The translations under genes and the position numbers were made by a program. Below the pieces are notes generated by a model. The model did no database searches and was not told the origin of the DNA. It saw only the letters and a list, made by a program, of their open reading frames with translations. Positions 45,401 through 57,400 of a DNA stretch of 64,000 nt are shown in pieces (the stretch's first letter is position 1; each line of letters opens with the position of its first letter). The stretch is taken from contig OX393569.1 in the NCBI GenBank assembly GCA_947652115.1, positions 8,466,139 through 8,530,138 on the forward strand. The letters run 5' to 3'. The stretch comes from Blastomussa wellsi. Lineage: Eukaryota; Cnidaria; Anthozoa; Scleractinia; Plerogyridae.

Positions 45401-48400
45401 CGCAATCAACTGATCTTTGGCATCAAAGAAATCTTCGGAAAGCTTAGCAGCGTCTTCAGATTCCTTTCTCTTGTCATTAGCTTGGTCACGCAACTTGTTA
45501 TAACGCTGTAGAAGCTTGTCCGTTTTGTCACGGACCAAGTCTTTATCTTCATCAGTGCAGTGTGACATGAGTTGCTCGCCTGCTTGTGTTGCTTCTTGAA
45601 CAGGAGTCTCAAGGCTGTCGATTTCCTGGCATAAGTCCTGACAAGTCGAGAACAAAGCAAGCTGTTACAGAATAAATATAAATATACCAAGGAAGAGAGA
45701 GTAAAGAGACACCTATCGTAGCTGGTTTACCGTTACGAACGGCTACTTTATCCCGATGGAAAACTGTATTGTCATGAAGCTCACCTGCAGCTTTTTCGCT
45801 TCATCTTTGATATGTTCAGGCTCTGCTTTCTGGCCCAGTTGTTGAGCTTGCAGTTCCTCCTCTGCCGCGGCTATTTTGTTGCTGGCATCAGCAAGTAGTC
45901 CATCAAACCTGACAGCTGCTTCCATAGCAACGTCAAGCGCCTTCTTCCTGGAGTCAGTCATGTCATTAAGCTCCTCCCACTGGCGTGTGACATCTGCGAG
46001 TCCTTCCTGTATGCGTGCCTTGGTGTCTTCATCCGCGCTTTTCAGAACTTCTTCGCCAGTTTCTTGTAAGGACTTCACTGCAGGTGCTCGGTCGGCAATC
46101 ATACGAGTAAACAGCTGTGGGGAAAGACAGCTTGTTTCAAAGGGTATAATATTGGACGAGACATTTTGCGGCGGGGGAACAAATTTCCCGCAGCTTAACA
46201 CAATTAACAATAGGTTCATGGTTAGACGGTAACTATCGAGTTATGACGCACGTGGGAAGTTTGCAGAGCAGAGCTCGAAAGAACCGTGAAAGTTCCTCGA
46301 GGCGATAACAACTCTAGCTTCTCGAGTGCATTCCCCGAACGTCCCAAGTGCAACATAACTCGAGAGTGCATAACTAACAGCGGGAACCAATTCTTTTTTT
46401 TTTTATTATTATTATTTTATTTCCTTTTTTTTATATTAGGAAGACTACTTAAAAGGACTGTAAAGTCAAATGTTATGATGGTGATCAGCACAAGAAAAAC
46501 CATAGCAAGGTTGTTGTCCAGTACGAGAATCTTGAACAAATAAAACTGGACATTACCTTCTGTTCTTGCATTTGAGCCTTCATTACATTGGGGTCAGTAG
46601 CCGCAATAGGACCTTGATTCTCTACCAGTTCACGTGTCTCCGCCAGCCAGTCAAGCAGCGACTGCAAAGCATCTTGGAACTTTCCACAGGCCAGCAGCGC
46701 GTTTTCAAACTTGGTCTGCCTATTGCCAAGATCTTGACTCACAGCCAAAAGTCGCTTGTTAAGATCGCTTACGGCCTGATCAATGTCGCTGGTGTCGGCA
46801 TCCGGATACGCAACGGCCATCTTGTATTTCATATCATTAAGCGCTGCAAGCTGGTCCTGAAGACCGTCAATTTCCTTTTGTAAATCCTGTTTACGTGGTC
46901 ACAAATACACGAAATTAGTCTACTGCAGTACAGGGATGAAGATTTCCGTCACAAACTAATCAAACTGAATCACCTGAAAGATCTAAGTAGTTACAATCAA
47001 CACCTTCACTCGCAGAGTGAGTTTCCAAACGAAACCCTATTGTCACTTTAATTTGGTACTGCTTAGTGTGCTGCACAAGCCTGCCAATAAAATTTTTGTT
47101 TCTCCATTCAAATGAAAGCTAATGAGTTGTACTTTCATGTGGCACTGTTTACTGTGTTGCACAATGTGATTCTAATTTTAATCTACGGATAAAAAATCAA
47201 GTGTGTGACCATTCTAGTAGTAGTACTTTCAGGTGGTACTGTACTATATTATACAACATGATTCTAATATGTCTGTGAATGGAACTCTGGTGTGCGACCA
47301 TGCAAATGAAATCTGTTGAGCAGTACTTTCATTTCTGCAATATGGAGTTTTTTCCTCAGTTTTGAGCTTGTAACGTTTTGAGGTGAAAGGACCAATAAAT
47401 AACGATACCCCACAGCTATTACTGAGCCACTAACCTTGATATCCTCCAGCTGTTGGTTGATCGTGTCCACATCTGTACCGACTAGTGGTAGTTCCTTTAC
47501 TTTCTCTTCAATTTCACTCATGGCCTGATCTGCCTTCTGTAATGCTTCCTGCATCTCCTCAACTTGTTGCAGCGCCTTCTCGAGCTCCGCTTCCTGATTG
47601 GCTGCGGCGTCGTTGACGTCATTCCACTGTTTGTCAGTATCAGACATTTGTTTTACCATCGCCGAGTCAAATCCCAGGCCAGAGGAGATCAGGTCCTGAG
47701 CTTGCTTATTAACCGTTTCAAAGTCGGGCTTGAGATCTTCTATCCCTGCCTTCAGTAGCTAAATAAAAAAACAAGAGACGTGATAAATGATCTCTTAACA
47801 ACCAATTTCATTTCAATATAATCGTTTCCATCAATTCGCCGCTATTGTCTCAAGGTAGAATCAGTCCTTTCCAACGTTTTTAAGCTCAAAAATCAAAAGA
47901 ATATTTTATCTTGAACGAGGCAACAAGGGCCAATTTGTATGTGCATAAGTCAGCGGCCATTTTGGAATAAGGTGTATAACTTGCGGGTAGATGTTATTCA
48001 TAACTACTGTTTGAAAAATGGAAGGAAACTGTTTACCTTCGCTTTCTCCAGCTGTTCTTTCAGTTTCTCGGCATCCATGACTGCGGGTTTATTTTCTTCT
48101 AATTTGACCCCAGTCTCCTTAAACTGCTCCTCTAGCTTGGCTTCTTGTTCCCAGTACTCCTCCAGGTCTGCGAGCATCTTCTTGTTCTTGTCAATCGCGT
48201 CAGTAAGCTTGCCTTGCACGTCACTGTAATGTTCCTCCAATTTCTTGTTGTCTGTTTCAACAGCAGTGGTGTCAGCGTTTGGGTTACCTCCCTGAATGCT
48301 GTTACCAGTCGAAACCGCGGACTGGACGCCTGGATTAAGCTCTTCCAGCTGTCCTTTTAATGCCTCAAGCTTCTGGATATGTTTCTTCTCTTCCTCCACA

Positions 48401-51400
48401 TCAGACACAGGAGTTCTCTCGACGTTAAGTTCATTCTCAACCGCAGATATTTTCTCATCGACATCATCAATAGCAACCTTGAATTCTTTCAGCTGGCCTT
48501 GCAAAGCTTCAATGTCCGTCAGTTTGGTTTGAAGGTTTTTGTTCAAGTCATTCCATCGCTTGTCCACATTTTGAATTTCATCCTCTACCGCGCTCACTTC
48601 TTCAACGCAAACTTGAGAGATTGCCTGTGCTGTGTTGTCAATTTCATCATGTGCATCTGAATGGTTCTCTACGTCTTGCTGCAACTCCTGTTTAAAAAGA
48701 AACTTCTTGATTACAATTTACCATAAATTACAACTTATTCCCGATAGCCGCCATATTTGTTTTCACGTTGTAATTCAAATTGCTCATGTGATTTGTGAGG
48801 GGCAAACAAGCTTAAATCGATAACACTCAGCTGGTTCCTTATCATATCTGAAACAATTCTATGTTTTACGCAATTTCGGCACTTTTATAAAAGAAAACGG
48901 CTTGCGTAGTTAACAAGTCAAGGTATCGAGTAACTATTTCAAACTAACCCAATAATGAAACCATTATTCTATCACTTGGCTCTCAAATGCGACTTTAGCG
49001 CAGATACTGAACTATATAGACAAGCCGCTTTTCCGAGCAACGGCATCGCTTCAATTTATGCCCCTGGCAGACCACGTGACTACTTTACATTATAATACGA
49101 AAACCACCTATCGTGAATATGGTGTACTTGCACACCCAAAGGAAGAATTGTTTAGACATTTGCAACCATTCGCGAATTGGTCAGATCGTTGACCAGCTGA
49201 TTGACTTGATTTTAACTTGGTCAAAATTTCAGTAACTCGCATTTACCTCGACATGTTGTTTGCGCGATTCAAGAACTTCAGGATCACAGATCAAGCAAAT
49301 AGCGTCCGCCCTCCTTTCTGCCCCGTCTAGCCACGGTACAAAGTGGCCGCGCTGCTCCTGGTACTCATTAGTCAGTTTAACTGCTTGTTCCAATTTGTTA
49401 GTGCGGTCATCTGACGTGGCGTTCAGCTCATTCCATCGCTGGCTCATATTGTCGAGTTTTTCTTGTAGGTTCTCTCGGTCAGCGGGTAGCTGGCTTGTTT
49501 CCTTTAGCTGTTCTCCAGCAGCCATCACGGATTCGTACGTCGGTGCTTTGTCTTTGATATCCTGGTGGATGTCCTGTGACGTTTAAAACAGATCAGTTGA
49601 TTAAGCCATAAAATGTGGCGTTTGAGTTAGTTTCTGCCGCACTCCCTCGCAGCCCTTATCTCGTTTAATATTGCGATGTCAAGGTGGCCTCTCCTATAAG
49701 CCTGGTGGTTTCCTGAGGTCTCCTCGCCTAACAACCTGCTGTATTTTTAAAATTTGTTATTCACATGAAGGCAAATAAATGATGATGATGATGATGATGA
49801 TGACGAGGATGTCTATTTCTACCATGCTCACAGTACTGCTCATTGGGCGAAATGTCAGCTTTCCCCACACAAGTTATTATTTTCTATCCTTTCTCGAAAT
49901 CCGCATGGTAAATGGTCACGAGTTTTTGTCTGTGACATCTGAGACACACTGATCAATATCTAAAATAATGTTGCTAACCAAAGATGGTTTATTGAAGATG
50001 ACAAACAGACATTTAGTCCAAATCAGTCCGTGTTATCTGGCCCCACCCTCCTGTCTTCTGTTACTTTTCTTCCATTTGAAATGACTTAGAATATTGTGGC
50101 ATAATCAATTTTAACAACAATGAACTTTTACTCGAGTTACTTAATGGGCCTTAATCACATGGCGGCCATATTGGCTATAGACAATAGATTTTGTACGCCT
50201 AGCCTCGAGTTGAAATGTTTGGGAACGAGTTCTCAGGTGGCAAAACAAAAGTTTTCAATCCCTCGGGACTCATGGCCTCCATGGCCGCCGTGAGATTAAG
50301 GTCCATGAACATTACTTCACACTGACCTGGTAACTATCCTTCTGTTCTTGAACTGTCGCCACGTCAGCAGAAATCGGCCTGAGTTTGGTCACAGTTCTTT
50401 CTGTCTTGGTAAGCCAGCGCAAGAAATCATCAAAGTCGCTCTCGAACTGTCCACACTGCGTGAGCGCAGCTTGGAGCTGGTTGTCGCGTCCTTCAAGTTT
50501 CTCTGCCAGTTGGTTAAACTCGAGTTCTGCTCGGGATATACGACTTTGAAGTTCGGCTGCAGACACTGGGTCGTCACTCGAGGACAGTAGATTCTCCGCC
50601 AATGACTTGACGTCCTCCAGATTTGCTTTTTGTTTTTCAAGGTCATCCTTAGTAGCCTATCATTATGAAGAAAAAAAAATACATTTTTTTGGCTAAACAA
50701 AACGTTTGAGGCTTCATGGTAGTTATGTCGTTTGTTAGTATGTTTTGCTCAATGGTAAAATTGCATGACGCTGAGATATTCTTGAAATAACGTCTCTCAG
50801 TACAGTTGGGTGTCGCTATCTCGAGCCTCTTACTAACTGGAAACCCCAATTCTTGGGTACCGAATTTTCATTTGCCTACAGTCATCGAGATAGCGGCATC
50901 GTGCTGCAGAAAGATGCCTGTTTCAGCTCCAAAGTTACAACGTTTTGGCTACAACAGAGTCTGGAAATAGCGACTCTTGCCAACCAACCAGCAGATACTG
51001 TAACACAGCTAATGCACGCTTCACCACCGAGAAACGTTAAACAACTAAGCTAAATAGAGCGACTTTCCTAGCTCGAGGAAAAACCTGAGAAATAATTTTA
51101 AGTGAAAAGCGACTGGTTACCCAGAGCATGCACATGAATATGAAATACTTAGTGTATTATCACCGAATTCAATTAATATCCAGGGCGTAAAATCAACACA
51201 GACCTGTAACTGCTCCAGTTGTTTCTTTGCTGTCACAGGATCCGTACTTATTGGTTCCCAGCCCTCCACGGTTTCAGTATTATCGGCCGTCCACGCTTCA
51301 ATTTCATCCAGCTTGTCTTGTATTTGGGTTCCTTGTTCAATGGCCTGCTCTAACTGTGCCTGTTTGTCTTTCAGTTGATCCAGAAGAGCATTGTACTTCT

Positions 51401-54400
51401 GGCTAACTGCTGTGACTTCTTCTTGGACAAGCCAAGGATCACCGTCTGAGGCAGTAATGGCGTAGACAGCTTGCTGACCGTTCGTTTCTGCTTTTTCGAG
51501 GTTTTCTTTTACATCTTCTAACTGCTGGATCAGTGCCTGGTTGGAAATTAAGGCCACAGCAGTGAAACACAAGACAAAAGGAATGGAAGATGTTAGCGTA
51601 AGCAATGCGCTGAAAACCATACAACAAACATACGACAAAACGACAAACTGTAATGTAGTTAATATGCCTTTAGAAATCAAACTTTTTGCGGTATTTTCTC
51701 AAACTATTATTTCTTATTCATCTGGGTAGTTCCCAGTCTTCCTCTCCAATAATGTACGCGGAGATCAGGGAGTAATGAATGCCAGCATTTGTCGGGAGGA
51801 AGGGCGAGAGGAAACATTTGTGAGAGATCATGGCCATCCTACTCTCCACTAACGACCAGAGTTGGAAATCCCGTTTTACCCTGTTCATAACGTTCTCATA
51901 TTTATGATTTTTACCTTCGTATTGTCGAGATCGCCCTTGTTCTTTGCCACGTCAGCACTGATTGGGCCTTGGGACTCGAAAGCTGCGTCGACCTTTTCCA
52001 CCGTTTTATCTACAGGCTGCATCGAATTGTTATACTGATCTAACAATTGCTGAACATCTTGCAATTCTTTCTCTTTAGCGGTAAAAGCGGTGTCTAACTC
52101 ATCGTAGCGTTCCACTACATCTTGGGTCTCGCTTCTCACAATATCTCCGTCAGCATCGGTCAGTTCTATCACGGCTTTTGACTTCTCGCTAACCGCGTCT
52201 CTCTCAGGTCTGTGCTTGTCGATATCTTCCCTAATCAATCTAACGGTGTTGTTTAGCTTCTCTACCGAGTCTTGGCTAGCCACGATCGGTTCTAGCGAGG
52301 CCAATTTTTCCTCCGTTTCTGTCAACCACGGCACAAGACTGCTGGCAGATTCACTGTATTTTTCCGCCACGGGAAGAGCTGAATCTACGCGAGCTAAGTG
52401 TTCAGAGGTGTTCTCTTTGATGCTGTTCCAGCGCTTTTCAATGTCCGCGAGTTTAGTTTCCAGTTCGTCTTTCTCGGCTCCGGGCTCTGCGCTTTCGAGA
52501 AGACTGTTGCCATTTTTCATAAGCTGATCAAATACAGGTTCTTGGTGCCGGATCGTTTCTTGCAGTTCCTGAAAGGAACAAATCGAGGTTACTCTTGATA
52601 ACATTCCCAAAAACGTCAGTTTACTTGCGCGAATCGAAAGGTCTAACCCACACCATTTTCTCCACTTTGAAAACAAGCACCCTTGGATTGGAAATAACAA
52701 CTAACCATACGATAGCTTAAGTATGTGAGCAACTTCGTAAACAATAGCCTTAAACAGTGGCGGATCCATGAATTTTTGATCGGGGGGTCCAAAGTTGAGT
52801 AATAATAGGCGATCCTGTCGATACGGGAATTTTAACGTCAAACAAGTAGTAAAAAGAAAAAACATCGGTTCGGAAAGGGGGGTCCGGACTACAGCCCCCC
52901 CCCCCCCCCGACTCACCCCTTGGATTCGCCACTGCAATGGAAAAGCGAATATTTAGCCAACTACTTTGACAAATTCCTCAAGACTATTACTTATAATATA
53001 TCAGACGGAAGCTGAGGACTTCGAAGTTTATAAACTCAGTTGCCCGGCCTCGTTAATGCGACGTGGCCTTTGTCTAGGCATTTACCTCGTCGTTAATCTT
53101 CTGCTGTTTGAGTGTGTCACACACGGCCGACACAGGCTTCAGGTTAGCTGCAAGTCCTTCCATGTCCTGCAGTTTGCCTTTGAATTCGCTGAATGACACA
53201 CTGAATTCTTGGGAGCGTATCTGGGCCGCCTGTAATCTGCCTTCCAGTTCAGTGACCTTGGCTTTGAGGTCTTCATACGGAGACTCGACTTTGTCTAGTT
53301 TGTCTTTGATGGCTGCCACGATCAGAGGTTCATCCTTGTTCTGGTCTGTTAACTTGTCGCTTAAACCCTGTGCATCCCCAAGTGTTGGTTTCTTATCTTC
53401 CAGTTGTGCTTTCAAGGCCTGATCAATAAATAAACGGTAAGAAATGAAAATATCTTTCGGAGTAACCAAAAAGATAACAGACTGTTATGTCAGACGTTGT
53501 ACAAGGTGGTTCTAACTGTTGAGCAATACTTTAATGTGATACTGTTAGGCTGTAAAAAAGTGTTCTTAACTTTCAGGCCTGTGGATGAACCTAAAGTGTG
53601 TGACCATTCAAATGAAAGCTATTGAGCAGTACTTTAATGTGGTACTGTGACGCTGCAAAAAAGTGTTCTTATCTTTCAAGTCTGTGGATGAAAGACTGGT
53701 TTGCGACCATTCAAATGAAAGCTATTGAACGTAGTGTGTATATTATATTTTTTTATGCTGTAGAAAGTGGATATAGTTTTTAAGTCTGTGGATAAAACAC
53801 TTGTGTGTGACCATTTAAACCACCGCTATTGAGCAGAACTTTAGTGTGGTGCTGTTTATTCTGCTGTAGAAAGTATCGAGAAAGTAGATCCTAGTTGTGT
53901 GACCATTTCAATGAAACCTACTCAGCAGGCCCCAGTTGCTCTAAGGATGAATAACGCTATCTATCCACCAGATAAATCACTTTCCAGTGGATAAGTGTTG
54001 ACAAAAGAAACTCCAATATCCACTGGATAGTGGATAACGAGTTATCCTGTGTATAGTGTTATCCATCCCTGTTATACATCCGTGGCTTGTTTGTCCTTGT
54101 TCAGCAAATTGATTTTTCGCCTTTGGCACTCTTGACGCTTACTACTCACCAGTACAAGTTCCAGCTGTTTCTCTACCGCTGTGGGATCAGTACTGACAGG
54201 TCCCACAGCAGCTAGCTTCCCACGAGCTTCCTGTATGCACCCCTCTAACTCATCAACTTTGGCATTGAAGTCATCCGTATCCTTGATCTTACTGGCGAGA
54301 GCTTCTTCCTGAGCCTTCAGCTTCTCTTGCAGCTCCTGGAACTTCTGCGAAACATCTGCAACTTTACCGGTAACAACGGCATGATCTGGTGACGAGTTGT

Positions 54401-57400
54401 GGACCTTCTGCAGCAGGCGCTCTCCCTTCTGACCTACATGTTGTACTTCCGGTGCGTGGCCATCAAGAACGGCGCTTAGTTCCTGAAAGGAAATAGACGT
54501 TTGTGAATACAACGATCAGCCAATTAGGCACTCTTTCACAGGCACTCATACGTCCCACTCTCAAGTTTATCTTGATAAAAAAACTGGAGCATAAAGGGCC
54601 GATCTTTGTAAGCATCCCATAATTTCGAGAATCGACCAAACAGTTCATTAGCAATGCCAAAGAACAATACTATAATATTTTTTTAAAATCTGGGTGCAAA
54701 ATTGGTAATAACATCAATTCATACAGCCATGTCTTTCTTTCAGTGCATAAACTGTCTTAAAAGTTCAAAAAGTGTGATAGAAACCTGTATTTGCGTCTTT
54801 CACAACAACGATAAAATAGCACGGCGACTGTTGCTATAATGTGGCGGGTCGTAATGGCTAAAAATAAAGAACAACATGGAAGCGTACCTTGATCTTAGCG
54901 AGCTGCTGATTGGCTGATTCAGTGTCCGTCGCGCACACAACTGGGGCGTCAACAACATCAAAAGCCTCGCTAAACACATCCTCCACTTTCTTAACAGTCA
55001 CGTGATAGTCATGTGAAGCTGCCTCTATTGCTGCCAGTTGCCCGCCTCTCTCGTCCAATGAAGCAGACAGTTTTTCGATCCTCGCCACGAAGTCCTCCAC
55101 CTCAGCTTCCACGACAGGAACATCTTTTTCCGCGTCTTCCTTCAGTTCTTCGGCGTTTCCTCCAACACCTCGCACATCCGATTTGAGCTTGTCCACCATC
55201 CCTTGAATCTGCTGAACAAGTTCTTTCTGTTTGGCGATGCTATCTATGTCCACAGTAAGAGGTTCAAACTCATCCACTTGTTTTTCTGCATCAACGAGCA
55301 ACACTGACAAGGAATCCGCGTCTTGACGGAATTTCTGTGCCTCTGATTCGACCTTAACTAGCTGCTTCTGGCGATCGTCAACCTTGCCCTTCACATCTTG
55401 CCATCTCGTCTTCAATTCAGCGATCTTCTGCACCATGGCTTCTCTCTCTGGCGCATCTTCCAACGCGTCAACGACCCCTTGTCCGTTTTGAATCAGCTTC
55501 TCAAACACTGGATCTTGTAGTGCCAGGTCTTTTTGTAACGCCTCGTTCTCTTGCCGCTGAGCTTGAACAGTTTCATGCACGGCAGAAATGGGTTCCTGGC
55601 TTGCCAGTTCCTCTTCGAATGTGTCCAGCTTGGCCATGAACTCGTCGAATGAGACCTGCAAACAGAACACAGAAAAACTGAAATAAACAGTGTCGCATAT
55701 CTACACGAATATTGAAAATGGAAAGCAAAAGACCTCTTTCTCGTCCAAATGCATGGCTTCTCCAAGATATGAGCTTTGGCGCGTGAAAGAGGTGTCGTAC
55801 ATAAATTTTACAAGCAACAGTTTGTACCTGGAATTCCTGTGAGCGGAGAAGAGCATTCTGTAGTTTGACTTGACGTTCGGCGAGTTTTCGGAGAATCACA
55901 TCAACTGGTGAAACGATCTTGTTCAGTTCACCTCTGACATCTCGCACAACCTGAGGATCTTCGCTGCTGTCTGCGATAATTTCTTTTCCGGTGTCCTCTA
56001 GCGTATCCAAAAGCGCTTTGTTTTTAGCTATTTCATCTTTCAGAGTCTGCAATGTGAGAGGCGACACGTTACCTTATTGACGTGACGAATTAAAGACTTA
56101 GAGACTGATAAAGCAAACAGCATTAGTAATATTCTGACCACTCTAGTTTAGTTCAGTTCAGTTCAGTTCAGTAAGTTGATGTTGTCGAGTGAAGAGGTTA
56201 TGAGAAACAACCTTGGTAGTGATTACGGATCTACAATGTAGCCTTGTTTCAATACAAATGCTGTGTCAACTGACAAACATTTTCTTTTTCAAGTGGTTTG
56301 CTCTAAATGTAAATTTTAATTCCTACAATAGTCTGCGAATAGAGCGATTTTCTCTTGAATGTTGATAGTAATTCGCGTTTGCTTTAGTTTCGTATTAGTC
56401 CGCTTTGTGATTGGTTTAAAAACTCGCGTCACTTTCTCGACCAATCAGGAGTAAAACCAAAACCAATCGCGAGTCACTCGCGCGCATTTTCCCGCGCTTA
56501 ACGCGGGCTGCACGTGTCGCATTTGCTTTGAGTTGATTGGTCCACTGGATTGCTCGGTTTTGCGACACAATCGAAAACTGCTCCATCAGTAGACTGGCAA
56601 ACAGTCCGGCGAGAGAATAAAGAAAATTATCAACTGGGAGGTCTTCTCTTGATGTACTTCAAAATTCTCCAAACAAATATTAATGACATGTATAGCAATC
56701 CACAATGAGAATTGATATTTTGAATAAATTACAAGATAACAACCTAAAACAGCACTGACCTCTGCCTGCTGGAGCTGTTGTTTGACGACTTCTGGGTCGC
56801 TGCTGATTGGCTCCTGAGCTGCCACAGCCTCTTCAACCCTGGGTAACCACTCCTCTAAGTTGTGCAAAGCATCCTGGAACTTCAGCGCTTTCTCAGTTTC
56901 TTTCTCCAGCTGGTCTTTTTCATTGTTCAAGCTATCCAGTAGGTCGTTGTATCGTTTGCACATTGCTTCTACGTCCTGCTTCACGCGAGGAGCTTCAGCA
57001 GATTTTGGACCCATAGCAGATGTCAGAGTATCACCGGCTTCCTTCAAATCATTAACATCAGGTTCGGCGGCTCTAAGCGACGATAAAAGATCTTCAACAG
57101 CCTTCAGCTCATCTTTACCTTTGTCAACATTTATGCCAGTAGGCTCGCGGGATGCAAGGGCCTTTTCACTGCGATCTAAAATTTCTTCAACAGGTGTTAA
57201 AGCTTTGTTATATTGTTCTAAAGCTTCTTTCAGGGCTGCCAGGTTGTTTTCAAGCCTGGGTGCCTCTGCTGACAAATTATCAAAGCGTTTTCTAGTGTCT
57301 TGCTCTTCTCCTTCAATCACATACTTGTCTGCACTACAACTGTCCGACAACGACAAAGTAGTGTCTTTCATGGTCTCAACAATTGGTTTGTGTTCAGCAA

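Larger units (their letters stand above)
41475..48687 (-). other. MACF1: Spectrin rod, middle block (9 exons)
   Basis: Exons: 48037-48687 (two repeats), 47435-47758, 46557-46886, 45785-46114, 45326-45637, 44244-44570, 42865-43179, 42220-42549 and 41475-41804. Apart from the first, each has 104-110 codons and holds one repeat length, all in phase 0. Typical helix-A starts are [15 protein letters not shown] and [15 protein letters not shown], and helix-C cores include [13 protein letters not shown]. The 43180-44243 intron contains a MITE. Confidence 0.85.

Noticed and set aside
46980..47345. CRISPR-like array
   Set aside because: The repeats are long, imperfect and contiguous without unique spacers, in a eukaryotic intron; this is a minisatellite.
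54072..54149. Coding continuation past the 54150 exon end
   Set aside because: A GTGAGT donor follows directly, and the spectrin repeat is complete at 111 codons.
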